Shown: positions 1 through 6,797, counted from the stretch's first letter. The stretch is 8,262 nucleotides of DNA from Phycisphaerae bacterium (GCA_016935035.1 JAFGRR010000113.1:1-8262), one strand, 5' to 3'. The notes: a model not told the origin generated them from the sequence alone. Program-made: numbers and translations.

Positions 1-77
1 GCTCCGACCGCGGCACCTGAGGCACCAAGGACCAGGAGCAGCAGTGCACTACCGGTTTGTATCCGACCAGCCTTCAT
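1..77 (-). CDS. N-terminus of a probably exported protein (partial, runs off the left edge)
   Basis: An ATG at 77-75 on the minus strand opens a reading frame that stays open to the window edge, giving 25 codons. The peptide has a short basic start (Lys2, Arg5), then a hydrophobic, Leu/Ala/Gly-rich stretch from about residue 11 to 24 (ALLLLVLGASGAAV). This is the layout of a Sec signal peptide or an N-terminal membrane anchor. The start lies only 5 bases after the stop codon of the upstream kinase gene. No strong SD is visible, so translation may be coupled to the kinase. The mature protein is outside the window, so its function cannot be named. The hydrophobic N-terminus and tight coupling suggest an envelope or exported product in the same operon as the kinase and glycosyltransferase. 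Confidence 0.6.
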   Translation of the reverse strand, partial: MKAGRIQTGSALLLLVLGASGAAVG

Positions 78-82
78 GCTCG

Positions 83-1411
83 TCAGCGCCGCAGCGCACG
101 AACCGCCGCCACAGCCGCCCCGAGCGCTGGTGCGGCGCGCAACTGCGAAGCACACAGGAATCCGGGCCGCAGCTTGCGGCCATCGGCATCCAGACACGCC
201 TCGGCAAGTTCGGCATCGTCAGAGCGCGCCAGCAACGTGGCGAGGCAATCGTCGAGCCGGTTGCTGAAGACATCGCGATACTGTCGGTCGGCGTAGATCT
301 GACCGACACGCTGCCCGATGATGACGCGGTCGAGCACCGTGCCACGGTACGGGTGCTCCGGATTGAGTGCCATATAGGCCGTGCCGCGCTGCGACTCATC
401 GGTCCGCCCATTCTTGACGGTCCACAGACGTTCGAAGATCAGTTCCGCCATTATCAACGCCGCACTGGCAAGCCAGCAGGATGCCACCGGATCGCCGCGC
501 ACTGCCGCTACCTCGGGATAGGCCTCGCGATTGTCTTCCTCATCAAGCTCTTGCGAGTCACCCACCTCCTGCTGCCGGCGTCGCGCGGCTTCCTCCGCCG
601 CCTCGGCCCGTGCCGCGGCCGCCCGGACCACGTCACGGTCACACTGGTCGCCGGCGGCCACCCGCGTCAACTTGGCGCTACCGTTGGACTCGGTCACCGC
701 GACCATCTCGGCGTACACGCGATTCAGCGACGTGGCCGACACCAGCTTCTCGAAAGTCGGCCCGAGCGTGCTCGGCATCTGCCAGCTCTTTTGGATCCAG
801 GACTTGGCCAGATCAAACGGCACCAACTCGCCGCCCAGCTTCATCGCGTCGGCGATCCCCGTGCCGCAGCCGACGTAGTACGCGCTGAGAACGTCGCGAA
901 ACAGGCCGCTGCCGGCGTATTCCTCGCCGAGGCCACAGTAGTCGGCGTCACTGCCGAGGGCCGCGATTGGCGCAACCAGTTCCAGGCCGCCTTCTCGCAG
1001 CGTGTCCTCGAGCATGTCCAGGTAATCCGGCATGCGCGGCCCGTTGTTCATCGCGTCGATACCGCGCTGGTCGGCCGTCTTCAGGCCGGGCATGCCCTCG
1101 CCGATCGCCACACGCCGCGCGCCGCATTGCCGCGCCACGTCGATGATCGCCTCGGCGGCCGCCTGAATCCAGAGTTGCCCCTGGCTGACTTCGTCGTCAG
1201 TCAGCTTCACCGTGTCTTCCGACCGCTGCGTTAGCTGTTCCGCTATCGGCACGGGCTCGAACCCGCGCACGTGCCGATAGAAACGCGCCGCAGTTTCCGG
1301 CCGCAACGTGAACGAAGCGGCACGGGCCAGATCCTGGCATTGGGCAGCGTGGGCCTTGACTTCGGTCGCACCGCCGTCGACTCCGATTAGCAATACGCTG
1401 GCATCACTCAT
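83..1411 (-). CDS. Divergent ROK-like / ASKHA-fold sugar kinase
   Basis: This 442-residue protein has the ATPase signatures of the hexokinase/ROK/actin-like fold. A phosphate-1 loop lies at residues 7-20 (IGVDGGATEVKA, Asp12). A GSDADYCGLGEE segment at 153-164 resembles the ROK catalytic NDAN...GE region, making Asp155 the candidate catalytic base. A phosphate-2 loop lies at 178-189 (YYVGCGTGIADA). An LDRVIIGQRVG segment at 360-370 resembles the ROK 'IVIGG' strand, and an adenosine-type motif is seen near 422-436 (SQLRAAPALGAAVAA). I infer ATP-dependent phosphorylation of a sugar or amino sugar; the substrate is unknown. It is longer than a typical ROK kinase of about 300 residues, has no Cys-rich zinc motif, and carries a highly charged, probably helical insert at about 262-300. 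AGGAA lies 9 bases before the ATG. It follows the glycosyltransferase by 24 bases and precedes an exported protein by 5, so one operon is likely. A BadF-type ATPase is the main alternative. Confidence 0.75.
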   Translation of the reverse strand: MSDASVLLIGVDGGATEVKAHAAQCQDLARAASFTLRPETAARFYRHVRGFEPVPIAEQLTQRSEDTVKLTDDEVSQGQLWIQAAAEAIIDVARQCGARRVAIGEGMPGLKTADQRGIDAMNNGPRMPDYLDMLEDTLREGGLELVAPIAALGSDADYCGLGEEYAGSGLFRDVLSAYYVGCGTGIADAMKLGGELVPFDLAKSWIQKSWQMPSTLGPTFEKLVSATSLNRVYAEMVAVTESNGSAKLTRVAAGDQCDRDVVRAAAARAEAAEEAARRRQQEVGDSQELDEEDNREAYPEVAAVRGDPVASCWLASAALIMAELIFERLWTVKNGRTDESQRGTAYMALNPEHPYRGTVLDRVIIGQRVGQIYADRQYRDVFSNRLDDCLATLLARSDDAELAEACLDADGRKLRPGFLCASQLRAAPALGAAVAAVRALRR

Positions 1412-1435
1412 GAGACTGCTTTCCTGGATGGCCGC

Positions 1436-3058
1436 TCAGCGGCGCTGGCCGCCCTGGTTCAATGCGCGGCGACGTTGCAGCGCCTCCAAACGCATGTAGT
1501 CCTTGGCATCGTCGTTGCGATCAATCGTGATCTGGTCGATCGAATGATCGGTGCCGCCCGCATGCCGAATCACTTCGTAAATCGGATCCCACACGCGCCC
1601 TATCGTGTAACGCTCGCTTATGCGCAACACGAGGTCATAGTCCTCACCATAATTGCGGCAGCGCGGCGTGTCGTTCACGCCGAACCAGCCGGCGTCGGCG
1701 ATCACCTTCACGTGCGCCGAACGCGGAGCGCCGGCACCGTTGATCCGCAGCAGATTGTTGCGCCCGTTGTCGGCGGTCCACTCGCCATGCGTGACGACCG
1801 GGATCTCCTCGTTCCGCCGCAACTGCCCGCTCTTGTCGTCAAGCGTCCACACTTCGTACGAACCGACAACCATGCCGATAGTCGGATCACTGTTGTAGAC
1901 CGCCAACAGCTTCTCGACAGCATCGGGCTTGAGGCGGTCGTCGGAATCAAGCTGCACGTAGTACTTGCCGCGCGCCTGCGATATCCCGGTGTTGAGGCAC
2001 AGCCCGAGGTTGTTGACGTCCACGACAATCAGGCGCACGGGCGGCGCCGCCGGATCGTAGAGATCGCCACCTTCCGTGTAGCGCCGCACGGCATCGGCGG
2101 TCGGATCCTCCGGGCCACCGTTGACGACCACGATCATCTCAACCTGCTTGACCGTCTGGGCCTGGACGCTCTCGATCGCGCGCCCGATGAACTCGGGTCG
2201 GCGATACACGGGTGTCACCACGCTGGCGATGCAGTCCTTGAAGCGTCGCTCTTCCTCAGCCGTGTACCCTACGGCTCCGACGTGCGCACCGGGTTCGAGA
2301 CAGGCGCCAATCTGCTTCAGATGCTCGGTGCAGGCTCGTTCGGTCTCCAACTGGGCACTCTTGTCCGCCAGCAGATACGCGAAGACGTTGTGCCCCTCGG
2401 CGGGCGCGGCAACCGCGTATAGCGAGCCGGCAAAACGGTTCTGCACGTGCGCCACGCGCTGTCTGGCGCTCATGCGCAGCCGCATGTCGTACAGATCCGC
2501 CGCGTTGTACGTCTCATTGAACCCACCAGATTCACGCAGTGTCGCGATGTTCAGCAGGAACACGTTACCCAAATCGAGCGTGTCACGCAGTCGGCCGGCG
2601 TGCCAATCCAGCAGGTGAACGTCTTGCGGCTTGCCGGCCACCACGCGCTCATAGTCGGCGTAAACCAGATCGACGGAGGCCTCGCGCGTCGCTGACATGA
2701 CCATCGTGCGCGCGGCTGAGCGCTTCAGTGTTACCTGCACTTGGTCGTTGACTATTAGCAGTAGATGGTCGCCAGTGGCGGCTCGTAGCGCCGCGTTGCA
2801 CATCGCCGCCCTGTTCGCGTAACTGCCGGGCAGGTGCCGCAGCAGAGTAGCTTCGATGCTGCTGGGAACAAAATCAGGCGTGGCGGCCAAGCCGCGTCCA
2901 TCCACCACGATGACTTCGGCCAATGGATAGTCCTGGCCGAGCGCCGACAGCAGACTGTCCGTAAAACCAGCCAAGTCATACGGCATCTTCTCGGCCAGCA
3001 GGAGGACGGCCGATACCTTAGCGCCACCGAACGTACTGAGTGTGCTATCGCTTTGCAT
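1436..3058 (-). CDS. Tandem-domain family 2 glycosyltransferase
   Basis: This 540-residue protein holds two GT-A fold, GT2-like domains. The C-terminal one (about 276-505) looks complete. It opens with a nucleotide-binding segment (IASVVTPVYRRPEFIGRAIESV, 277-298), has a DSDD metal/nucleotide-sugar motif at 371-374, a GED base motif at 471-473, and a late His499 in a VIRHAGG context. The N-terminal domain (about 15-215) keeps the fold cues: AEVIVVDGRG at 47-56, NRAAMCNAALRAATGDHLLLI at 82-102, and GGFNETYNAADLYDMRLRM at 178-196. There, however, the DXD motif reads VND (103-105) and the usual ED pair reads AD. The enzyme should transfer a sugar from a nucleotide-sugar donor to an unknown acceptor. 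There is no signal peptide or membrane helix, so it should be cytosolic. AAGG lies 6 bases before the ATG. It leads a probable operon with the kinase gene. Confidence 0.87.
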   Translation of the reverse strand: MQSDSTLSTFGGAKVSAVLLLAEKMPYDLAGFTDSLLSALGQDYPLAEVIVVDGRGLAATPDFVPSSIEATLLRHLPGSYANRAAMCNAALRAATGDHLLLIVNDQVQVTLKRSAARTMVMSATREASVDLVYADYERVVAGKPQDVHLLDWHAGRLRDTLDLGNVFLLNIATLRESGGFNETYNAADLYDMRLRMSARQRVAHVQNRFAGSLYAVAAPAEGHNVFAYLLADKSAQLETERACTEHLKQIGACLEPGAHVGAVGYTAEEERRFKDCIASVVTPVYRRPEFIGRAIESVQAQTVKQVEMIVVVNGGPEDPTADAVRRYTEGGDLYDPAAPPVRLIVVDVNNLGLCLNTGISQARGKYYVQLDSDDRLKPDAVEKLLAVYNSDPTIGMVVGSYEVWTLDDKSGQLRRNEEIPVVTHGEWTADNGRNNLLRINGAGAPRSAHVKVIADAGWFGVNDTPRCRNYGEDYDLVLRISERYTIGRVWDPIYEVIRHAGGTDHSIDQITIDRNDDAKDYMRLEALQRRRALNQGGQRR

Positions 3059-3164
3059 GCGGTTCCTTGTTGGTGCAACACGTCACATAAGGGCAACACG
3101 CGGCTGACCGCGCGGCCAGGAGTTTCGGTTTGCCATTCACGCGTGAACTGGCGATCATGGCATC
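3059..3164. promoter_or_regulatory. Divergent intergenic region with candidate operator palindromes
   Basis: This 106-base gap separates two genes transcribed away from each other, the glycosyltransferase (minus) and the GNAT acetyltransferase (plus), so it must carry the promoter for each unless transcription enters from farther away. It contains a perfect 12-base palindrome, TTCACGCGTGAA (3136-3147). It also has a TGTTG-GTG-CAACA inverted repeat (3068-3080), overlapping the glycosyltransferase SD, and a CGCGG-CTGA-CCGCG hairpin (3099-3112). I could not place convincing -35/-10 boxes on either strand. An operator role for the palindrome is inferred only from its symmetry and position. Confidence 0.35.
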
Positions 3165-4088
3165 ATGAGCGACACCGCAATCAGACTGGCGCAACCCGCC
3201 GACTTGCCCGCCATATACGAACTGGCCCGCGGCACGCTGGTGCACGACGCGTTCAGCCCAGCGCTGCTGGCCGAGAAGCTCTTCGAGCCGCGCCGCCCGG
3301 AGGAGTATACCTGGAACGTGCACGTGGCTGAACACGCCGGCCGCACGATCGGCTTCATGCAAAGCGTAACGCGGGCTGGCGCCGGGAAGGGTTGGATCGG
3401 CCTCTTCGCGATCACGGAAAACGCGCGACGCCGCGGCATCGCCACGGCTCTTCTGGAGCACGTCCGCCAGAGTTGGCCGGCGGAAATCGCCGAGGTCGAG
3501 GTCCTGGCCATTCCGGGCAACTACTTCACGCCGGGGCTCGATCCGCGCTACACGGAAGCCCTGTGTTTTCTGGAACGGCGCGGTTTTGAGCGGTTCCGCG
3601 ATTGCGTGAATCTCACTGCCGACCTGTCGCGCGAGTTTGACACAAGCGCCGAATTGCGCCGTCTGGCGGACGCCGGCGTCCAGATGCGCCGCGCGTGCAA
3701 GGAGGACGGCACGCTGCTGGACGCGTTCTTCGCCGAGCAGTTCGGCGTGGACTGGCGCTTCGAGGTTTCGCTGGCCATGCGCAACAACCCGCCGGGCCTG
3801 CACCTCGCGCTGCGCGACGAGCGTCTGATTGCATTCAGCGCGCACTCGTCGCAGAACCGCGAGTGGGGCTTTTTCGGGCCGATGGGCACGACGCCCGTGG
3901 CACGCGGCCCGGGCATCGGACGCGTACTGCTGTGGCACTGCCTGAACGACTTGCGGGCCGCCGGTCATCGGACGGCCGTGATTCCGTGGGTTGGCCCGAT
4001 CGCGTTCTACCAGCAATGGGCCAGTTGCCGCGTGGAGCGTGTCTTCTGGCGTTATCGGATGATGCGCGGCACGCCGGACGCCAACTGA
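3165..4088 (+). CDS. GNAT acetyltransferase with two GNAT domains
   Basis: This 307-residue protein appears to be two GNAT folds in tandem. The first (about 6-150) begins IRLAQPADLPAIYELA and has a clear acetyl-CoA-binding motif A, IGLFAITENARRRGIATALLEHV (78-100), with RRRGIA at 88-93 as the pyrophosphate loop. It is followed by FLERRGFERFRD (135-146), the usual late strand. The second (about 170-300) has GTTPVARGPGIGRVLLWHCL (241-260), with RGPGIG at 247-252, then AFYQQWASCRVERVFWRYRMM (280-300). Both binding loops look intact. The role is transfer of an acetyl or acyl group from acyl-CoA to an amine; the acceptor is unknown. Tandem GNAT proteins include mycothiol-synthase-like enzymes, but nothing here supports that specific call. 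The gene is the only complete one on the plus strand, with its own promoter implied. The SD before the ATG is weak or absent. Confidence 0.82.
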   Translation: MSDTAIRLAQPADLPAIYELARGTLVHDAFSPALLAEKLFEPRRPEEYTWNVHVAEHAGRTIGFMQSVTRAGAGKGWIGLFAITENARRRGIATALLEHVRQSWPAEIAEVEVLAIPGNYFTPGLDPRYTEALCFLERRGFERFRDCVNLTADLSREFDTSAELRRLADAGVQMRRACKEDGTLLDAFFAEQFGVDWRFEVSLAMRNNPPGLHLALRDERLIAFSAHSSQNREWGFFGPMGTTPVARGPGIGRVLLWHCLNDLRAAGHRTAVIPWVGPIAFYQQWASCRVERVFWRYRMMRGTPDAN

Positions 4089-4098
4089 CACAGGTGTC
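4087..4098 (+). repeat. Short inverted repeat at the GNAT stop codon
   Basis: GACAC-AG-GTGTC is a perfect 5-base inverted repeat that begins in the TGA stop codon of the GNAT gene. A second small inverted repeat (GCCG/CGGC, about 4100-4112) follows. Neither has a T-run, so a role in ending transcription is only a possibility. Confidence 0.25.
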
Positions 4099-4170
4099 GG
4101 CCGCGCTACGGCGCCGCACGCGCGCTCAGCCCCCGCATGTTTGGCAACAACTCCGATCACTACTGCACAT

Positions 4171-4192
4171 CGCCGCCCCCGCGGTAGCGGCG
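4171..4192. terminator. Weak candidate stem-loop in the convergent gap
   Basis: CGCCGC (4171-4176) can pair with GCGGCG (4187-4192) around a 10-base loop, 6 bases beyond the ACP stop codon on the minus strand, in the 109-base gap between the convergent GNAT and ACP genes. A GC-rich stem here could stop transcription from either side. There is no T-run on either strand, so it is not a classic intrinsic terminator. Confidence 0.25.
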
Positions 4193-4197
4193 TCCGC

Positions 4198-4440
4198 CTA
4201 GCTCAGGTGCTTGGCGATGAACTCGGCCGCTTCACTGACCGTCTGCACCGCGAGCGCCTGTTCCTGGTCCATTTCGATGTCGAACTCGGCCTCGAAACCC
4301 AGCACGAGTTCGACGCTCTGACTGGACTCGGCCCCAAGGTCAAAGATGAAGTTCGAGCCGGGCTCGATCTCGCTGGGATCCAAGCCCAATACCCGTCCGG
4401 TGACCTTGGCCACACGTTCCAGAACTGCCTTGTCCGCCAT
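4198..4440 (-). CDS. Acyl carrier protein, variant with ESS at the carrier serine
   Basis: This 80-residue acidic protein has the length and pattern of a bacterial ACP: a first helix (residues 3-18), an LGLDPSEIEPGSNFIFDLGAES segment (18-39), VELVLGFEAEFDIEM (43-57) as the recognition helix, and TVSEAAEFIAKHL (67-79) as the last helix. Ser39, in DLGAESSQSVEL, falls exactly where ACPs carry the 4'-phosphopantetheine arm. The usual Asp-Ser-Leu is Glu-Ser-Ser, so the serine is kept but both neighbours differ. It should hold acyl groups as thioesters in the cytosol. The divergent motif and the setting beside an acyl-CoA synthetase, with no fatty-acid synthesis genes in view, suggest a specialised ACP rather than the housekeeping one. 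A strong GGAGG lies 8 bases before the ATG. The synthetase ends 42 bases upstream, so co-transcription is likely. Confidence 0.9.
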   Translation of the reverse strand: MADKAVLERVAKVTGRVLGLDPSEIEPGSNFIFDLGAESSQSVELVLGFEAEFDIEMDQEQALAVQTVSEAAEFIAKHLS

Positions 4441-4456
4441 AATCTAAACCTCCGAG

Positions 4457-4473
4457 CGCCGCTTCGGGCGGCG
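4457..4473 (-). promoter_or_regulatory. Hairpin in the leader of the ACP gene
   Basis: CGCCGC (4457-4462) and GCGGCG (4468-4473) form a perfect 6-bp stem with a 5-base loop, in the 42-base gap between the synthetase stop and the ACP start. The ACP SD (GGAGG, 4449-4453) begins 3 bases after the stem on the minus-strand RNA. It has no following U-run, so it is unlikely to be a terminator. It could be an RNA end-protecting or processing element that lets the ACP be made in excess of the synthetase. Confidence 0.4.
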
Positions 4474-4482
4474 TCTTGTTGT

Positions 4483-6675
4483 CTAATCCGCCTTCACACC
4501 ATTCTTCTGTAGCCGAATCCTGATGTCGGCCACGTGGCAGCCCTGTCCCGCCGGATGCACGATCAGCGGGTTGATATCGAGTTCCGCGATGCGCGGGAAA
4601 TCATTGGCCAGTTGCGAGAGACGCTTGAGCGCATCTTCGATCGCGGCCAAGTCGCTCGGCTCCTCGCCACGCAGACCCTGCAAAACCGATGACGTGCGCA
4701 GCTCGCGCACCATCTTGCTCGCCGCGCTTTCGCGGATCGGCACGATGCGGAAAGTCACGTCCTTGAAGGCCTCGACGTAGATGCCGCCCAGGCCGAACAT
4801 CAACATGTGGCCGAACACCGGGTCGCGGTTAACGCCGAGGATGACCTCTTTGCCAACCGGGATCATCCGCCGCACCATGATGCCGGTGAGGTCCTCAGCC
4901 GTAATATGCTTGAGCAGATGGTCGCGCATGCCGCAGTAGGCCTCGCGGACCTCGCCCGCACTGCCGAGATTCAGGATCACACCCTTCACTTCGACCTTGT
5001 GCAGGATCTTCGGTGACACGACGCGCAGCACAACCGGGTAACCGATGCGGTCCGCGATCGCGACGGCCTCGTCGGCCGACTGCGCCAGGGCGTGCTCAAC
5101 GACCGGGAAGCCGTACGCGTCCAGTACCTTCAGCGCCTCGGCCTCGCTCAGATATCCATCTGGGGCGGCATCAATCACGGCCGCTGCCCGTTTGTGATCG
5201 ACCGGGTAAATCTGGACTTCGGTGCGCTCGCGGTCGAGCCACTGGCGATACCAGGCCGCGTTCCACATCGCATCCGAGGCCCACTCCGGCAGGATGTAAT
5301 GAGGGATGCGATGCTGCTGGAGAATCTCGATGCCCGGCGCGACGTCCTTCGAGCCCATGAACGAGCACAGCAGCGTCTTGCCCGAATTCGCGTAGCGGTC
5401 CTTGATGTCGCAGATCGTGCGGGCGATCGCGTTGATGTTCGTCATGGATTGCGGCGTGAGAATCACCAGCACCTGCGAGACGTTCTTGTCCTCGAAGACA
5501 GCTTCAAGGGCAGCGGCGTAACGGTCCTCGCGCGCGTCGCCGATCACGTCGATCGGGTTTTTCATGTTGGCAGCCGCCGGCAACGCCTTCTTCAGCTTGG
5601 CCGTCGTGGCGGGCTCGAAACTCGCGAGCTTGAGGCCCTGTCCTACGGCGGCGTCAGTCGCCATCACGCCCGGGCCGCCCGCATTGGTGACTATCGCGAT
5701 GCGTTCGTCTCGTGGCAGAGGCTGATCGGCGAGGAGCTGCGCTGTGTTGAACATCTCCTCGATCGAGGCACAACGGATGATGCCGGACTGCTCAAACACC
5801 CCATCGCACACCTCGGCACTCGCGGCCAACGCGCCGGTGTGCGACTGTGCCGCCGCCGCCCCCGCCGCCGTCCGTCCACCCTTGATCGCCAAAATCGGCT
5901 TGGGATTGGCCTGATTGCCGGCGATCTCGCGGGCGGCCTTCATCAAGGCCCGACCGCGCGTGATTTCCTCGAGGTATATGAGAATCACCGAGGTCTTGGG
6001 GTCGTTGGCGAGGTAGTACAGCAAATCGACCTCACCCACATCAGCCTTGTTACCCAGGCTGACGAACTTCGAGAAGCCGATGTTCTTGCCGGCAGCGTAG
6101 TCCAGCACCGCCGTGCAGAGCGCGCCGCTCTGTGAAAGAAATGAGATGCGGCCCTCGGCCGGCATGGCGCGAGCGAAGCTGGCGTTCAGTCGGACGTCCG
6201 ACTCGGTGTTGATCACTCCCAGGCAGTTCGGGCCGATCAAACGCATGCCGCCCTCGCGGGCGATGGCCTTGATCCGCTCCTCGCGAACCTTGCCGGCCTC
6301 GCCGACCTCGCGGAAACCCGCCGAGATGATGATCCCCGCCTTGATGCCCTTCTCGACGCATTGCGTCAATGCTCTCTCACACACGGCGCCGGGAAAGACC
6401 AGGATAGCCAGGTCGACCGGGTCGGGAATGTCAATCACATAGTCGTAGGCCCGCACGCCGGCGATGTGCTTCTTGCGCGGAGCGACCGGATACACCACAC
6501 CGTTGAACCGGCTGCTCAGCAGGTTCACGAAGATGTCGTGCGGCACGGTGCCGGGGGTGTTGGTCACACCGAGGACGGCGATCGAACTCGGCCGGAAGAT
6601 CGCATCCAAGCCATTGTGAACGCTATCGTCGCGCGGCGTGGTTTCGGTCGCGATATGGGTTGTCGTCATGGACAT
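4483..6675 (-). CDS. ADP-forming acyl-CoA synthetase (acetate-CoA ligase type), single-chain
   Basis: This 730-residue enzyme, numbered from the ATG at 6675, belongs to the NDP-forming acyl-CoA synthetase superfamily, which interconverts acyl-CoA, ADP and phosphate with acid, CoA and ATP. The order is: a CoA-binding Rossmann domain (about 22-150, SSIAVLGVTNTPG at 30-42, GPNCLG at 148-153); succinyl-CoA-ligase-like domains (about 155-460, FLSQSGALC at 179-187, LEE at 235-237); and an ATP-grasp domain (about 505-730, ELDINPLIV at 698-706). His279 in AQSHTGALA matches the phosphohistidine of the family. The chain is complete, with alpha and beta parts fused. Acetate is the common substrate; other short, branched or aryl acids are possible. 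An in-frame GTG at 6708 would add 11 residues but has no SD; the ATG at 6675 has only a weak GGGAC. Two codons on, at 6669, is another ATG. It is followed by the ACP gene and preceded by the GlmX-type gene on the same strand. Confidence 0.92.
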   Translation of the reverse strand: MSMTTTHIATETTPRDDSVHNGLDAIFRPSSIAVLGVTNTPGTVPHDIFVNLLSSRFNGVVYPVAPRKKHIAGVRAYDYVIDIPDPVDLAILVFPGAVCERALTQCVEKGIKAGIIISAGFREVGEAGKVREERIKAIAREGGMRLIGPNCLGVINTESDVRLNASFARAMPAEGRISFLSQSGALCTAVLDYAAGKNIGFSKFVSLGNKADVGEVDLLYYLANDPKTSVILIYLEEITRGRALMKAAREIAGNQANPKPILAIKGGRTAAGAAAAQSHTGALAASAEVCDGVFEQSGIIRCASIEEMFNTAQLLADQPLPRDERIAIVTNAGGPGVMATDAAVGQGLKLASFEPATTAKLKKALPAAANMKNPIDVIGDAREDRYAAALEAVFEDKNVSQVLVILTPQSMTNINAIARTICDIKDRYANSGKTLLCSFMGSKDVAPGIEILQQHRIPHYILPEWASDAMWNAAWYRQWLDRERTEVQIYPVDHKRAAAVIDAAPDGYLSEAEALKVLDAYGFPVVEHALAQSADEAVAIADRIGYPVVLRVVSPKILHKVEVKGVILNLGSAGEVREAYCGMRDHLLKHITAEDLTGIMVRRMIPVGKEVILGVNRDPVFGHMLMFGLGGIYVEAFKDVTFRIVPIRESAASKMVRELRTSSVLQGLRGEEPSDLAAIEDALKRLSQLANDFPRIAELDINPLIVHPAGQGCHVADIRIRLQKNGVKAD

Positions 6676-6797
6676 GCTGCTGTCCCGTCTTGTGCAAGGC
6701 GTGGCCACCGGACCACTGATTAGCCCACGTTATGAAGACGACTCACAAACACGGCGCCGCGCGTGGGTTTCACGGAGCCGTCGGCCACTAGTAACGA
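6676..6797 (-). other. Leader between the GlmX-type gene and the acyl-CoA synthetase
   Basis: These 122 bases separate the GlmX-type stop from the chosen synthetase start, a wider gap than elsewhere in this minus-strand series. A separate promoter for the synthetase-ACP pair could sit here. A TTGTGA followed 17 bases later by GGCTAA is the best minus-strand promoter-like pair I see, and it is poor. No intrinsic terminator with a T-run is visible. Confidence 0.2.

Noticed and set aside
44..1234. Long plus-strand open frame of 396 codons opposite the kinase gene
   Set aside because: It is antisense to a gene with clear kinase motifs and close operon spacing. Its protein is rich in Arg, His and Leu with no domain pattern, typical of a GC-rich shadow frame.
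1431..1443. GCCGC-TCA-GCGGC inverted repeat around the glycosyltransferase stop codon
   Set aside because: The arms are only 5 bases, lie partly in coding sequence, and are not followed by a T-run; common by chance at this GC content.
1475..2422. Plus-strand open frame of 315 codons inside the glycosyltransferase gene
   Set aside because: It is antisense to DSDD and GED motifs of a full-length GT2 enzyme and shows no domain of its own.
3045..4160. Minus-strand open frame of 371 codons opposite the GNAT gene
   Set aside because: The plus-strand frame has two GNAT motifs; the minus frame is low-complexity in character and overlaps the glycosyltransferase start.
5092..6135. Plus-strand open frame of 347 codons inside the acyl-CoA synthetase gene
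   Set aside because: It is antisense to a complete, family-length synthetase; its Arg/Asp/His-rich composition is typical of a mirrored frame.
6676..6708. GTG start that would lengthen the acyl-CoA synthetase by 11 residues
   Set aside because: No SD precedes it, and the added residues (ATPCTRRDSS) lie outside the family's conserved N-terminus; the ATG at 6675 is preferred, though neither is proven.
6732..6791. Small plus-strand frame of 19 codons between the GlmX-type and synthetase genes
   Set aside because: It has an ATG but no SD, no recognisable pattern and a length expected by chance.
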